DNA of 64,000 nt from Linyphia triangularis (GCA_963978545.1 OZ021732.1:62472714-62536713); one strand, 5' to 3'; counted from the first letter of the stretch, positions 1-11,544 are shown. Notes: a model not told the origin generated them from the letters alone. Translations and numbers: made by a program.

Positions 1-1059
1 AACTGGCCGAGTTGTTTCCTCTGTTGGAACATTTTGTCTATGCTCATAATTATTGGCCTCATGATTTTCATCAGCGTTTTCCCGCCTATCATTATATCTT
101 CTCTGAAAATTGTGGCGACCCCCTCTATATCCTGTTCCGCGTCTATTATTCGACTTTGAACCCTGAATATCTCGATATACGGAGCACGTTTTGGCCCAGT
201 GCGAAGATGCTCCACACAGCATGCAAAATTTGTCTCTTTTAGTTTGTTCCCCACGCAAATTATTTATCTCTAAAGTCAATTGCGAAATTTTTCTTTCCAA
301 ATCATTTGCCTCATGAATGGGATCATTGCTTGCGCTTTGCGAATACAATGCATTAACTCGTAGTTTAGTGACGGTGTCTAGAGCTGTTTGTGAATTTTTT
401 GCTACTTCAATTGCTTCTTGAAATGTTTTTGGGTTACTTTTGAGTACGTCTTTTTGTAAGCTTGGCAAAAGAGCGCTAGTGAATTGCGATAACCTGAGAC
501 GGTCTATAACATCTTTGGTTTGCCCAGTTACCGACGATTCTGACTCACCTAGATATTTGTTAGAAATCATAATTAATCTATGAGCGAAGTTTTTAACAGA
601 TTCGTTTTCTCTCATGCGACAATTTGCGAACTGCATCTGTAATTCACCCAAACTAGGCTCCTCCGAAAAGAAATCAACCAATTTTTCTTTTATCACCTCG
701 TAATCCCTTGAATTAGATAATTCTGCATCTGAAAGCAGAAATCTTAATGCCTGACCCCTCAAACGACTTTTTAAAATTGTAACTTTCTCGGTTGGCGTCC
801 ATTGTGCCAATTCACCTACATCATCAAATTGCTTAAAGAAGAATTTTGTATCCTCTGTATCACCGTCAAAAAAAGAAGTCAATAGAGCTATTCCATTAAT
901 ATTTGGCTTTGATCTAATAGTATCATACGGGTTATTTATTTGTGCATTTGCTAGTGGTAGCTCATTAACAGACTGCCTTGTTGCAGCTGATCTGCTCTGA
1001 TCGCGATTTTGCACCCGATCAGGTATGCGCCTATTACCTCTTCGACGTGTTAGTACCAT
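1..1059 (-). CDS. gag: Retrotransposon gag polyprotein, 3' end cut by window edge
   Basis: An uninterrupted reading frame of 353 codons runs on the minus strand from an ATG at 1059 to the first base of the window without meeting a stop. The protein starts with a basic stretch (VLTRRRGNRR), then has an alpha-helical gag-like region including FFDGDTEDTKFFFKQF, and near its C end a zinc knuckle C-M-L-C-x4-H-x4-C (CMLCGASSHWAKTC) followed by Arg/Asn-rich sequence. A capsid-like domain followed by one CCHC knuckle is the usual order for LTR-retrotransposon Gag, which packages element RNA. A primer-binding site and LTR lie upstream in the same orientation, so this is the first gene of that element. 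The absence of stops suggests a young copy. Whether it is Ty3/gypsy or another class cannot be told without pol. Confidence 0.85.
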   Translation of the reverse strand, partial: MVLTRRRGNRRIPDRVQNRDQSRSAATRQSVNELPLANAQINNPYDTIRSKPNINGIALLTSFFDGDTEDTKFFFKQFDDVGELAQWTPTEKVTILKSRLRGQALRFLLSDAELSNSRDYEVIKEKLVDFFSEEPSLGELQMQFANCRMRENESVKNFAHRLIMISNKYLGESESSVTGQTKDVIDRLRLSQFTSALLPSLQKDVLKSNPKTFQEAIEVAKNSQTALDTVTKLRVNALYSQSASNDPIHEANDLERKISQLTLEINNLRGEQTKRDKFCMLCGASSHWAKTCSVYRDIQGSKSNNRRGTGYRGGRHNFQRRYNDRRENADENHEANNYEHRQNVPTEETTRPV

Positions 1060-1366
1060 TATAAATCAAAGACACAATTCTAATACTAAACAAATATCAC
1101 TTTTTTTTCGGAACTCTTTAAAAAAAACACCAAAATGCAATTTTAAAATCCTTAACTAGCAAGCAATTTCATCAAACAAGAGACACCAATAAACACAGTC
1201 GCTACACAAATACAATCATTTAAAGTACTAGTATGTACTTTGTAATTCATCCTAATGAATCCCTTTTTCATTAACTCCTACACAAAAAATTAAATTTAAT
1301 GCGAAGCATGCTGTCTTTCTTAGGCAAATCAGATTAGTATCAGTCACCAAAAAAAAATGTGACTGA

Positions 1367-1381
1367 CTGGACTTGGCACCA
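1367..1381 (-). promoter_or_regulatory. Primer-binding site of the 5' retrotransposon
   Basis: On the minus strand this reads TGGTGCCAAGTCCAG, starting with the TGG that pairs with a tRNA 3'-CCA end. It lies 5 nt inside the LTR end proposed at 1387 and about 310 nt upstream of the gag ATG, the expected place for minus-strand cDNA priming. The tRNA species was not identified. Confidence 0.6.
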
Positions 1382-1386
1382 AAATA

Positions 1387-2149
1387 TGTGGTAAAGGCAC
1401 AGTGATAAATTAGTTCGTATAGTGGATTTCGTAGTATTTTAAAACACCAGATATTATACCATCCAAATTTGCCATAAATTAAAGTCAAAGGAATGACAGC
1501 AGCTTGAACAAGAGTTAAATACAATTCATTTAATCAACAAATGGGTCACAGATTACAAGTAATTCGGACTTACCCGGATAGTGGTCACAGCTACACGACC
1601 CAACATGGTCGGAAGTAGATCAAATTAAGTTTGATTTTACTAAGAAGCAGGACTATGTCCCTCAGTCTAAAGATAGTGTTGGAACTAAGAGAGCTGGGAG
1701 CGAAGTGGTTTAAAATCTGAAAAGTCAATTCTCCTCATTGCTTTTCAAAATTACTCTAAGGTCCAGCATTGGTGGCATCATCGAGAGGTGTGTCATATTC
1801 CCTCTATTGGTGATTTCCAAGAGTGAAGGTGGCACAAAAAACACGCCCTTGTTCTCTGGTTGGTAGGTCGGTAGGTCTTTTGTTGTGACCCGCGAGGGGG
1901 ACCCTAAATTCGTAAAAACCATCAGAAGTGTCCAAAAGGGGCGCCAATGTCCAGCTATGTCTGGCTTCCAAGACAACTGGATTTATTATCCATTCTTCTG
2001 AGGAGAGATGTTTCTTTTGATCAGTGAGACACCGAGTCTACTCGTAGTAGAATTGATACAAGAAGGGGAAGGGGGGGGGGGAGGAAAAGTCGTAAACTTT
2101 TGGAGTCCCTCCATGAATTTCTAGTGTGATGATACATAGCTTCATCACA
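1387..2149 (-). repeat. 5' LTR of the minus-strand retrotransposon (family R)
   Basis: About 763 bp. Read on the minus strand it begins TGTGATGAAGC and ends ACCACA, a TG...CA pair, followed by a 5-nt spacer and the primer-binding site. A second, diverged copy of the same sequence lies at about 30684-31594 and continues at 37507-37763, where it is interrupted by a BEL/Pao element, which shows it is a dispersed repeat. Shared blocks include ttagttcgtatagtgg, aaaggaatgacagcagc and gtgtccaaaa...ggcgccaatgt. The matching 3' LTR would lie outside the window, so no target-site duplication can be checked. Confidence 0.65.
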
Positions 2150-2880
2150 CGGTACAAACTTTCAATTGCTAAAATCGTAATTTTTGTGTAATTATGTGTA
2201 ATAAATTAAACTGATTGGCGGCGCTAGTAAAATACAAGCTAAAACGCGACATGTCAAATCAAATTAAAATAAAATTACCGAATTCAAAATTTACATTACT
2301 CATAATAAATAAATGCATATTTTAATTAAACAGCCCTTCCATTCACTTATCAAAGGCATGGTCACGGTACCACTTACTGGTCTGGTGCCGTCTGTGTTAA
2401 TTAGACTGCAGACAGACCTCAGGTTCTTACATAGATAAGATTACAACTCCTTAAAGGGTGAAATGTTTAGCAATAAACTCTGCCGAAAGATCGCATAGTG
2501 GAACTCCTTTGATGAGTGTGGTTTGAAAAAGCTGTTCAATAAACATAACCAAAGTGATAACAAACAAATTTATTAACTACTAGGTTTACTTTACAGAAAT
2601 AAAGGTTACTTTAACAATTAATGATCGCTTCTCTTTTACCAATTTTAAACATTAAATCTACTTTACGAAGTCGACCTTAAATTACCAATCCTATCAAGTT
2701 TATATTAAAAACCCCAAATCGGGTACTGTTTACACATATTCAAACACATTTCATTTAAATAGTCATTTTTGGCCAGAACTCAGCTGCCCTCGCTACTTGT
2801 GGTTAAGATTTAATATTAAATTTACTCAAAAGTTAAAGTTAGAAATCTGGAAGATTAGCTTAAAATGTGAATAAATGACT
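2150..2880. other. Intergenic, nothing recognised
   Basis: AT-rich flank of the family-R LTR. No convincing ORF, RNA gene or repeat boundary is visible. Confidence 0.5.
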
Positions 2881-3678
2881 TCACGGTACCTGAGGCCATA
2901 CTCGTCATGGCGTATTCTGCCATTCTCGGGAAAACCTATATATCCAAAATGGGCCTGCGGCGTTTTCTAATTCTCCCACACCTCAAGCAAAAAACTCCGA
3001 ATGAATGCCCCGGGCTCTCGTGTCCCCCCTTTTTACGTCAAGTCCAAGGCGGGGTCAAAATTCACCTCCAACCAGTCCAAAAGTCCGCAGGTTCAAATCT
3101 CTGGTTTTGAACTCTAGCCAATCGTGAACCCTAACATCACTGAGATCCCGCCTCTGATCCACAAGCGTCAGAGACTGGACTCGGACCCTCTGACGTCAAT
3201 TCTTTGTACCGCCTAGAATTTTCCGATCCCCTCTCTTCACAGCTGCAGTACACCTGGGCCCTAATAATTCTGAATCCCAGCTTGCTGTCAAACGTAACGT
3301 CAAGCTGGCGCCAGCCTTTGTAACCCTTACCTAAAATTGAAAAGCCCCCGAGTATTTATGACGTCTGGCTCCAGCTCGATTCCGCCCTCACACGAAATAG
3401 TGAATGTAAACCCCCCTTTCAAGATTTCCCGACCTTTAATACACAACTGACCTTTTGACCCTATCGTTCCCTGCAATCCATGGCTTTTGAAAGCAACTCG
3501 CCAACACATGTTGCAAAAGTACCTTTCTATCGGCCTGGCTTTTGTAAAAAAGGCTAACTGACTTCTTTGCCTTTTTCTGGACTTTCCAAAATTCCTGATG
3601 TTCAGTTCAGCGGACTAACACGACGCTTGTGGATCTCTCTCAGGAGGTGGTGCATGTGAGAATGGCCAACATCGGTGA
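2881..3678. other. GC-richer unassigned block upstream of gypsy pol
   Basis: Composition changes here to a more balanced GC content, like the pol region that follows, so it probably belongs to the same retrotransposon (gag/protease region or rearranged LTR). Frames on both strands are broken by stops and no protease D-T/S-G or CCHC motif was found. The last about 80 bases look like the decayed protease-RT linker (VHVRMANIGDS in one frame, continuing as YKKGEEIATCTPVTS in the pol frame). Confidence 0.4.
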
Positions 3679-6654
3679 TTCTACAAGAGTTACAAAAAGG
3701 GAGAAGAAATTGCCACTTGCACACCTGTTACAAGCATCGAACGAGGATCGAAGGAGCTTCCTACCGCTCCATCCGCGGATTTAGTGGACCAACTTCTCGA
3801 GGATGCTCGCCTGGAAAGAAATCAAGAGAAGATCGTTGGAAACCTTATAAAAGAATTTCAGGACGTTTTCTCCATGTCATCGAAAGATGTAAGAAGAACG
3901 AAGCTTACACAACATCGAATTGACACTGGGACCCATTTATTGATTAAACAACACCCTCGAAGACTTCCATTTGCAAAACAATAGGAGGTCGGAAAGCTGT
4001 TACATGAAATGGAAGATAACAGAGTTATCGAACCCTCCTCAAGTCCATGGGCCTCTCCAATCGTACTCGTTCGAAAGAAGGATGTTTCCACCAGGTTTTG
4101 TGTGGATTACCGGAAGCTGAACGAAATTACGAAAAAGGACAGCTACCCTCTGCCAAGGATTGATGACACTTTGGACACTCTATCGGGGAACCAGTGGTTT
4201 TCAACTGTGGATTTGAAGAGTGGATACTGGCAAGTGGAGATACATCCCGACGATCGTGAGAAGACGGCTTTCACTACCGGACAAGGATTATGGCAGTTTC
4301 AAGTTATGCCGTTTGGCTTGTGTAATGCACCGGCTACGTTCGAGCGACTAATGGAGACTGTGCTTAGAGGACTTTCCTACGAGACCTGTCTGGTATATTT
4401 GGACGATATCATTATCACCGGGCGGAGTTTCTATCAGCACTTGCAAAACGTAAAGAACGTGTTCTTGAAGCTTAGGGAAGCCCACTTGAAACTTAGCTCA
4501 TCAAAATGTAAGCTCTTTAGGCGGAAAGTCAGTTATCTCGCACACATCATCTCATCCGATGGAGTGAGCACAGATCCAGCCAAGATCCATGCTGTGCAAA
4601 TTTGGTCTCGACCGCAAGACGTTCATCAATTGCGATGCTTCCTAGGCCTGTGCACGTATTACCGTAGATTTGTGAAGGGATTCTCAAAGATCGCCAGACC
4701 TTTGCATCGACTAACAGAGAGCAAGCAGAAGTTCCTGTGGACTGCCGACTGTGACGACTCCTTCTATCAACTGAAGAACGCTTTAACATCCGCGCCTGTT
4801 TTGGCTTTTCCCGATGTTAACAAGGACTTTATTCTGGATACAGACGCCAGCAATGAGGGAGTGGGCGCCATTCTTTCCCAGGAAATTGAAGGACAGGAGA
4901 AAGTCATCGCTTATTTTAGTAAGAGCCTGTCAAGATCAGAGCGGAACTACTGCTTCACAAGAAAGGAGTTACTGGCAATAGTAAAGGCCGTGGAGCACTT
5001 TCATCATTATTTGTACGGCCGAAAATTCCTTTTAAGAACTGATCATGCGTCTCTGACTTGGTTGCTAAATTTCAAGAATACAGTGGGACAAATAGCAAGG
5101 TGGATTCAGCGCCTGCAGGAATACGACATGGATATCCATCACAGAAAAGGAACGTTCCATGGAAATGCAGACGCTCTTTCTAGAAGACCATGTCCGGAGA
5201 ATTGTCGATTTTGTTCCAATGCCGAGTCTAAGTTTGGGGTTAACACATCGGCCGTTCGGAAAATAACCACCAAGTCGACTACTTCAGACGTGGACCCTTG
5301 GAGTGACCAGAATGTTCGAAAGAGTCGGGTTGAAGATCAAGACTTGAAACCTCTAATTGAATTCATGGAAGCAGCTACCGGAAAACCCAGTTGGCAGGAA
5401 ATTGCACGCTATAGCCCAACAATGAAGAGATATTGGGCTATGTGGGACTCTTTGCACTTGAATAATGGAGTAATCTACCGTCGATGGGAGTCCGATGATG
5501 GCAAAAGCTTCCGGTGGCAATTAATCCTTCCAAGTTCTAGAGTTACCAACGTTCTAGAAGAACTTCACAGCAGTTCTACTGGAGGACATTTTGGTGTCAC
5601 GAAAACTCTTCAGAAAGTCAGGGAGAGATTCTTCTGGGACAAAGCAAAATCCGACGTGGAGAAGTGGTGCAAGTCCTGTGATGCATGCCATTCGCGGAAG
5701 GGACCGAAGACCCGAACTCGTGGAAAGTTGCAACGTTACAACGTAGGAGCACCATTCGAAAGAATTGCTTTGGACGTCTTAGGCCCCCTACCTCACACAA
5801 CGAATGGTAACAAATACATCCTAGTTGTCATGGACTACTTTAGCAAGTGGCCAGAAGCCTACGCGATTCCGGACCAGGAAGCCACAACCGTAGCCGAAGT
5901 CCTCGTACGGAATTGGATCTCCCGATTTGGCGTACCCCTGCTGATACATTCCGATCAGGGGACGAACTTCAACTCTGCCGTCTTCACTGGGCTGTGTGAC
6001 TTGCTCGACATGGAAGAGACTCGTACAACTCCCCTGCACCCACAATCCGATGGAATGGTTGAACGATTTAATAGAACGATTCTGAATCATCTCTCCTTGT
6101 TTGTTTCCAAGAACCAGCAAGATTGGGATCAGAAACTTCCACTGTTCCTTTTGGCCTACAGAAGTGCTACTCACGAGACCACCGGATATACACCATCTCA
6201 AATGATTTTCGGAAGAGACCTTAGACTACCCTGCGACCTCCTCTTTGGACGACCACCGGACACCCCTTCCTCGCCTGTCCAGTATCTAGATGATCTCCAG
6301 GCACGTTTGGAAGCTGTACATCGGTTCGCCAGAGAAAGAATCAACATCATGACGGAGCGCATGAAGGTCCGCTACGATGCCAAGGCCACGGAACGTTCAT
6401 TCCAGGAAGGTGACAAGGTGTGGTTATGGAATCCTAAACGTCGGAAAGGACTCTCCCCTAAGCTCCAGACGAACTGGAAAGGGCCGTATGTGGTCCTTAA
6501 CCCATTGACGGTCATGAACGTTTATATCCGTGTGGCCGATTCTTTAACCTGGCGGCTATGCCCGTATATATGCGTGCAGCCGATTCTGTTTCGAAAAGGC
6601 CATGGACGTGAGGATACGTGCTGTGTGTTAGTCTCTTCCCCCTCAGCTAATTAA
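3679..6654 (+). pseudogene. pol: Ty3/gypsy pol (reverse transcriptase-RNase H-integrase), decayed
   Basis: One plus-strand frame encodes most of a Ty3/gypsy Pol. After the linker there is an in-frame TAG at 3982-3984, then a frame opening with ATG at 4009. Counting residues from that ATG, RT has FSTVDLKSGYWQ (64-75) and the catalytic YLDD box (130-133); RNase H has DTDAS (277-281), E320 and D345 (TDHASL); integrase has an HHCC finger (H520, H527, C557, C560), the DDE triad D589, D649 and E685, and a C-terminal WKGPYVVL GPY/F-type motif. The frame drifts after about 6490: the usual R-x-x-K-P...V-V-H ending is missing and the stop at 6654 is probably out of the original frame. Gag and most of protease are not recognisable, and no LTR pair was found. 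Not expected to be functional. Confidence 0.9.
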
Positions 6655-7649
6655 GTGTTGACAGTTGAGACCGCCCCCTTTCCATTAGAGGACCCTCGTC
6701 CCTTATAGACTAGCATTCTTCCAAGTGGTAGAACCCTAAGGGGGATGAGCTTGTTTAATGAGATACACAAACTGTTTTTGTCAGAAATAAGTTTTGGAAG
6801 GGAAATTTTTTTTTTCATAAAAAAAAATGTTTTGTAGTGATGTTTATTTCTTGTTTGTTATGACTAATAATTTTCAGGTTTACGAAAATATTCTATTCAA
6901 GTTTGTTATACTCGCTACCAGAGTTCCACCACATCCCTATTTACGATCATTGAATATATAAATTATTATCACTGTATAATACAGAGATTTCGGTGTCGAG
7001 TTTGAGTAATTTCACTATATATATATATATATATATATATAAATTACAGCTCTTTTTTAGTTACTCTTTACACTTTTAATAAAACATAACAAATATTTTT
7101 ATCACATATTAGGAACTTAAAGTAATAAGTTGAAAGAACATTTACACATACAATGTTCATCTAAAAAGATTCATTGAAAATGGTAATACGAATTGCAGTT
7201 TGAAGTATTTTCAATAGTGAGCATATATATTGTTGAGCACATTACAGGGTTCCACAAAACAAAAAGTAATGTAGAAACAATTGTTTTTTAAATAAGAGAG
7301 TGGCTTAAACAGTATTTTTGCAACAATGTTAAATGAAACGACGGATCACTGAGGTTGTTGGAAGAATAACGACTGAGATACTTTGCAAAGCTCAACGTGA
7401 AGTTGAATGCAGACTCGATATCTTAAGTGCGACAAAATGTATCTCATGTAAAACTTACCGAACGTGTGACGTAAAACTGCTTGAAATAAGCTTATAAATA
7501 AAACATTAAACAATGTAAGTACATTACTTTGTTTTATGGAATTCTGAAACGCAATCAATAATTTATGCTCACCATGTATAATTATATGCTTACAATGTTG
7601 TATCTCTTAAAAATTTAAAAAAAAAAAATTAAATATCAATATACTATGT
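6655..7649. other. AT-rich spacer with an AT microsatellite
   Basis: Begins with possible 3' retrotransposon sequence (a purine tract, ctaagggggatga, near 6737). It contains a pure AT dinucleotide run at about 7015-7041. No coding signal seen. Confidence 0.5.
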
Positions 7650-8470
7650 GTGAGGTTCTTGGGTTACGAACCTAGAATTCCCCCCCCCCCTCGAACGGTT
7701 ATAATGGACGCTACCCATCACCCCTCAAGAATAAGTGGTTTTGACCACGGACATGGTGGTTCTGGGGGAGAGACTGAACGAGAACGAGAGAGACGAACTG
7801 ACCTTCTGGTGGACGAGAGACGTATGAGTGATCGCACGCGAGACGAGTTGATTTGTAAATAATAAATTATGTTATGTTTTCAAAATACGGATTATTAATC
7901 CAGCCTCCCACTACACCTTAACACGAACCCAATCCCGAGAACAGGGATTATCACACTATGAGCGTGGAGAATTGCACTGTTCTCATATATACAACCATGG
8001 GGCTCTTTAAATCCCAGGGGTCAAAGTCGTGGGTTTCACAAAAGCCCAATGATTTTCCATTCGGAAAAAACTGGAAATAAACTCGCCCGACTCGATCTCC
8101 TACGGGCCACACCTGGGTCTCCTGAGGGGGGCCACTGTCGACCATTAAAAGATCATTACTACATATCTACAACCTGCAATAGGGTTGTGCGTTGGGTACT
8201 TGATATGTTGGAACATTTAGTCGGCATCTTATCAATGAATGAAACGCCACCGCTAAGTACTTGAGAAGATTCGTATACAAGAAAAATCCTCCACTATCTT
8301 ACCAAGTATCCAAAGGGTGGGGCAGTTTGACAATGAGTACTCTAAACCCATGCCTCCCCTTTACATGCCCCACAATAGCCTATTGTTGAGGACCGTCAAG
8401 CTTCAACTACTGCTGGGAAGATTCACCACAGTTTGAAATATTCCTACTCCACACAGTTATTAAATATATT
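7650..8470. other. Moderate-GC block, possible LTR or element remnant
   Basis: Stands out from its AT-rich surroundings by higher GC, a C10 tract at about 7681 and a GA-rich stretch (gaacgagagagacgaactg). Short ORFs on both strands (60-71 aa) have no recognisable motif. A solo LTR or eroded element is the simplest explanation, but no termini or second copy were found. Confidence 0.3.
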
Positions 8471-8819
8471 TTAATACTTAGCAATGACAATTCTTGTTTT
8501 AGAATTTATTTGACTTTTATTTAGCTTTAGAACTACTAATTTTATTCAATATTTTCTGCTTTTAATTATTTATACACATAGTATATAATTGCGATAAATT
8601 TAATGAATATAAAACTTATAATTGTACAAAAGCATAATTCAAAATAAATCAATATTTCATGTTAAATAAATTATATACATTTAAAGTCTTAAATGAGCTG
8701 ATGGAATGCGGTCCATTATATGATTCTTCGCTTTATTCAAACACTAACTATGCGGTCCGTCGTTGCCAAGACCTGTCTTTGGTGTATAGGTCTCAGCTTT
8801 TGGCACTTCGCTTGCAAAA

Positions 8820-9025
8820 AAGTTCATAGCTGCAAAAAACTAAGCTCGCTAAAAGTTTCATTGTAACAAACACAGCTCGCTTAGCTCACTGAAAAGTTCA
8901 CTGATACATAAGCACAGACTTACTTTACACTTTGAAAGATTCATTGCTATGCAAGCATGAGCTCGCTTCGCACGCTGAAAGGTTCATAGCTGCACAAGCA
9001 TAATCTCACTTAACTCACTAAGAAT
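8820..9025. repeat. Minisatellite, about 5 degenerate units of about 43 bp
   Basis: Units follow the pattern gttcatagctgcacaagca + agctcgctt...cactgaaa, starting near 8822, 8857, 8902, 8937 and 8982. The units are diverged. The AT-rich stretch between the preceding block and this array (8471-8820) shows nothing else. Confidence 0.7.
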
Positions 9026-9119
9026 TAATTGCTATGTAAATCTTTAATATTAGAACACCCTCCCTTGTCTAGAAAAACAAAACCGTTAATACAATAATAC
9101 AACACCCCTTTGAGAATAC

Positions 9120-9450
9120 TTTAACACTTGTTTGTGAAAATCAAAATTAAAGAGCCAAAACTGCTTATAAGAAAATATGAATTAAAAAAATAAATTAAAA
9201 AATAAATTAAAATTTTGACGTTCTATTTGTTAAAACTCTAATTAGAGGGACAAAACTACTTTTGTTGAAAATTTTAGAACTGTAGCCATATTAGAAATCG
9301 TTTTGTAAAATATTTGTTAATTGAAAAAATTAATAAAACACTTAGTCAAAATTTTGAAATTCTGTTATTTCAAAAGTCCAAATAGAAGACTAAATCTAAT
9401 TATGTTGAAAATTTCAGAACTCTAGTTCTATTTTGAATAGCTTTCTATAG
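9120..9450. repeat. Degenerate tandem repeat, about 138-bp period
   Basis: ttttgacgttct...gttgaaaattttagaactgtag near 9213 recurs as ttttgaaattct...gttgaaaatttcagaactctag near 9352. A weaker related unit precedes them. Confidence 0.5.
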
Positions 9451-9507
9451 ATCCACAGAGCCACAAACACATACAGCTTGATTATTATTATAGATTATAT
9501 TAAAATG

Positions 9508-9688
9508 GTAGGGGGTTGTTTTCAGATTATCTGGCGCCGTCAGCAACACGAGGGCTGTAATGCGCCGAAACATTCGTCATTAGACAAGCCAACATACATT
9601 TACAAACACCCATGCCTATCACGGGACTCGAACCCGCAACCTCATGGTCTAGAAGCTAGCATGCTAACCACTATACCGTTTGGTCGGC
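9508..9688 (-). mobile_element. tRNA-derived SINE, copy 1, with 12-bp TSD
   Basis: On the minus strand it starts with a tRNA-like head containing a pol III A-box region (ggtatagtggttagc) and a perfect B box (GGTTCGAGTCC). The body reads tgtttgtaaatgtatg...ttcggcgcattacagccctcg and the 3' end ctgacggcgccagataatct. The insertion is flanked by the exact 12-bp duplication tatattaaaatg (9496-9507 and 9689-9700), the mark of LINE-assisted retrotransposition. It is one of seven copies in the window. Confidence 0.9.
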
Positions 9689-9700
9689 TATATTAAAATG

Positions 9701-10678
9701 TATTTAATTTATTTCATTGTTTAACGAAATGGAGTTACTAATTGAATTTTGTAGTTTTTATGTATGTATTTAAATAATATTTACATATTAACATGAAAAC
9801 AAAAGTCAAAATTTAGCGTGACGGAATTTGTATTCGTTCCCGATGTTAGAATTAAGTCAATTTTCATTGCTTCTATTAAGAATTTTGAAATTATGTGTCC
9901 GACTGAGTGATACATTCCGATATAGTGTAAAGTCAAATTTTATAGTGTAATATCACATGTACACTTTAATACATATAGTGTAATGCATAATATATAATGG
10001 AAAATACTTTGAGAGAGGTTGGAACCCTATACCTCCCTCCCTCTTCTCATTCTGGATACATCGTCCTCGAAATGTCGGAACATATAGTTAGCGTCTCAAG
10101 AGTGAAAGATATGTTTCCGTCTAGTACATGACAAACCATGTATGCCCTCACTTGTCATAACTCAATTCGAATGTGAAGACTGCAATGTTGGGTTGGGCGT
10201 AGATCCTTGTTTCAGGGTATATCATACGCATGAAATTATATAATTCAGAAATTTTTTAATCCATATATATAATCTTATTCATTCAGATAAACTATTATGT
10301 ATAAAAATATTGTAAATGCAATTAACTCTTTCACTGTCGAAATCGTAGTTATTTGAAAGACAGGATTACTCTTCTTCAATTGAATATCATTAAATTTTAA
10401 TTTTTCGCCCTTAATTTTTAGGATAGTGAATGTGAAAAATACATTTAGTATGACTTTTGATCATTAACAGAACATTTTTCGGATCAGTTGTGATTTTCAG
10501 AAACAAATAAAAATGTAAATAAATTCATCAGCACATTACCAAAATGAGAAAACAGTGAAAGGGTTAACAGTAGAAATAGAAAGTTCTGCATTTTATATAG
10601 GTCATTTGTATAGTCATATGTATATTGTGTTTAACTGCCATGATTATTAATAGTATCTTTATATATGTATCTTGAAAT
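9701..10678. other. AT-rich flank of the palindromic element, no gene seen
   Basis: About 1 kb without convincing ORFs or repeats. It differs completely from the sequence on the far side of the palindrome (25095 onward). Confidence 0.6.
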
Positions 10679-10684
10679 AAGAGA
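10679..10684. repeat. Left 6-bp target-site duplication (aagaga)
   Basis: The hexamer aagaga directly precedes the AGTAGTT terminus and is repeated exactly at 25089-25094 after the right terminus AACTACT. Confidence 0.85.
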
Positions 10685-10860
10685 AGTAGTTAAAAAAGGA
10701 GAGTCCGGGGCCATGGCGCAAGGGACGGGGGACGATGACGTCACCGGAAGAGGGCGTGACCGGATATGACGTCACAGGAAGTGCCATCACCGGATATGAC
10801 GTTACCGGAAATCCCGTGACCGGAAGTGGAGTTGAGTTGTTCCCCTCCTGCTGCTGTTTT
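10685..10860 (+). promoter_or_regulatory. Left terminal region with CRE/ATF and ETS-like motif array
   Basis: Between 10720 and 10850 the palindromic CRE core TGACGTCA (or TGACGT) alternates with ACCGGA/CCGGAAGT ETS-type motifs at roughly 30-bp spacing (for example atgacgtcaccggaag and accggatatgacgtcac). Motif-dense inverted termini of this sort in linear DNA elements often combine origin and promoter functions; here that is inference. The short minus-strand frame across it (MKPKLKQQQ...) is a by-product of the repeats. Confidence 0.55.
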
Positions 10861-10891
10861 AGTTTCGGTTTCATTATAAGCTGTTTGTGTA

Positions 10892-11275
10892 TGACGTCAC
10901 AGTAGGTATGACGTCATAATGTGTTTTATATCAAAGTTTAGAGCGATGGCAACACTTTTTAGTTTCGATTTACCTTTAAGATGGAGTTGAGTTGTTCTAG
11001 GACTGCTTGTAAATGAATAAGTTAGAGTGATAGGTTTTTATTGCGTGACGTCACAGTAGGTATGACGTCATAATGTGTTTTATATCAAAGTTTAGAGCGA
11101 TGGCAACACTTTTTAGTTTCAATTTACCTTTAAGATGGAGCTGAATTGTTCTAGGGCTGCTTCTTAGCGAATAAGTTAAGAGTGATAGATATTTTTACTA
11201 GTGACGTCACAGTGGGTATGACGTCATTATATGTTAAGATTTAACATCTAAGATATGGCAACATCTTGTGAGAGG
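10892..11275 (+). repeat. Left-arm subterminal tandem repeats (two 154-bp units plus one diverged)
   Basis: Units begin tgacgtcacagtaggtatg at 10892 and 11046, exactly 154 bp apart. They share tgacgtcataatgtg, agagcgatggcaacac and tttacctttaagatggag. A third, diverged unit starts at 11212. The right arm has one 154-bp unit fewer, so copy number has changed since the palindrome formed. Each unit keeps two CRE-like TGACGTCA sites. Confidence 0.9.
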
Positions 11276-11544
11276 TCTAGATACGAACAGGTGTTAATCG
11301 GATGAATCATCCTGTTTGAACAGGTTTGAACAGCTTGGGACAGGATATTGCACGAGGATAAAGGTGGATAGGTGTTAACCAATCGGGTTTCACGATAGAG
11401 GGCGTTGTTTCGACTGCCAGCCAATCAGAAGGGATGAACTGCGTCACTCACAGACTTGTATTCAGCGAGGACACCATTTCTCTCCTGATTTTGCCAAGTG
11501 AAGGTGCGTTTCTTCGAAGTTGTGCTTGTTAGTTTGAAGTGAAA
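11276..11544 (+). promoter_or_regulatory. Putative promoter and leader of left AlkB-like gene
   Basis: The 270 bp before the ATG contain two CCAAT boxes (accaatcggg at about 11379 and gccaatcaga at about 11420), repeated gaacagg and aggtgttaa motifs, and no clear TATA box. A possible splice-donor-like aagtgaaggtgcg lies near 11500, but translation from the ATG at 11545 needs no splicing. The same aagtgaaggt block recurs at the end of the island at 14081-14345. Confidence 0.5.

Noticed and set aside
9508..9688. tRNA gene in the SINE head (also in the six other copies)
   Set aside because: The A and B boxes are pol III promoter relics inside a SINE with TSDs and a long body; no normal tRNA cloverleaf with aminoacyl stem is present.
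10659..10874. Minus-strand 71-aa frame with repeated PVTSYPV motifs
   Set aside because: The repeats come from the DNA-level CRE/ETS motif array at the element tip. The frame changes length between arms and has no start context.
11539..11544. GTG as start of the AlkB-like gene
   Set aside because: An ATG follows two codons later and non-ATG starts are improbable for a nuclear gene; the left and right copies both keep this ATG.
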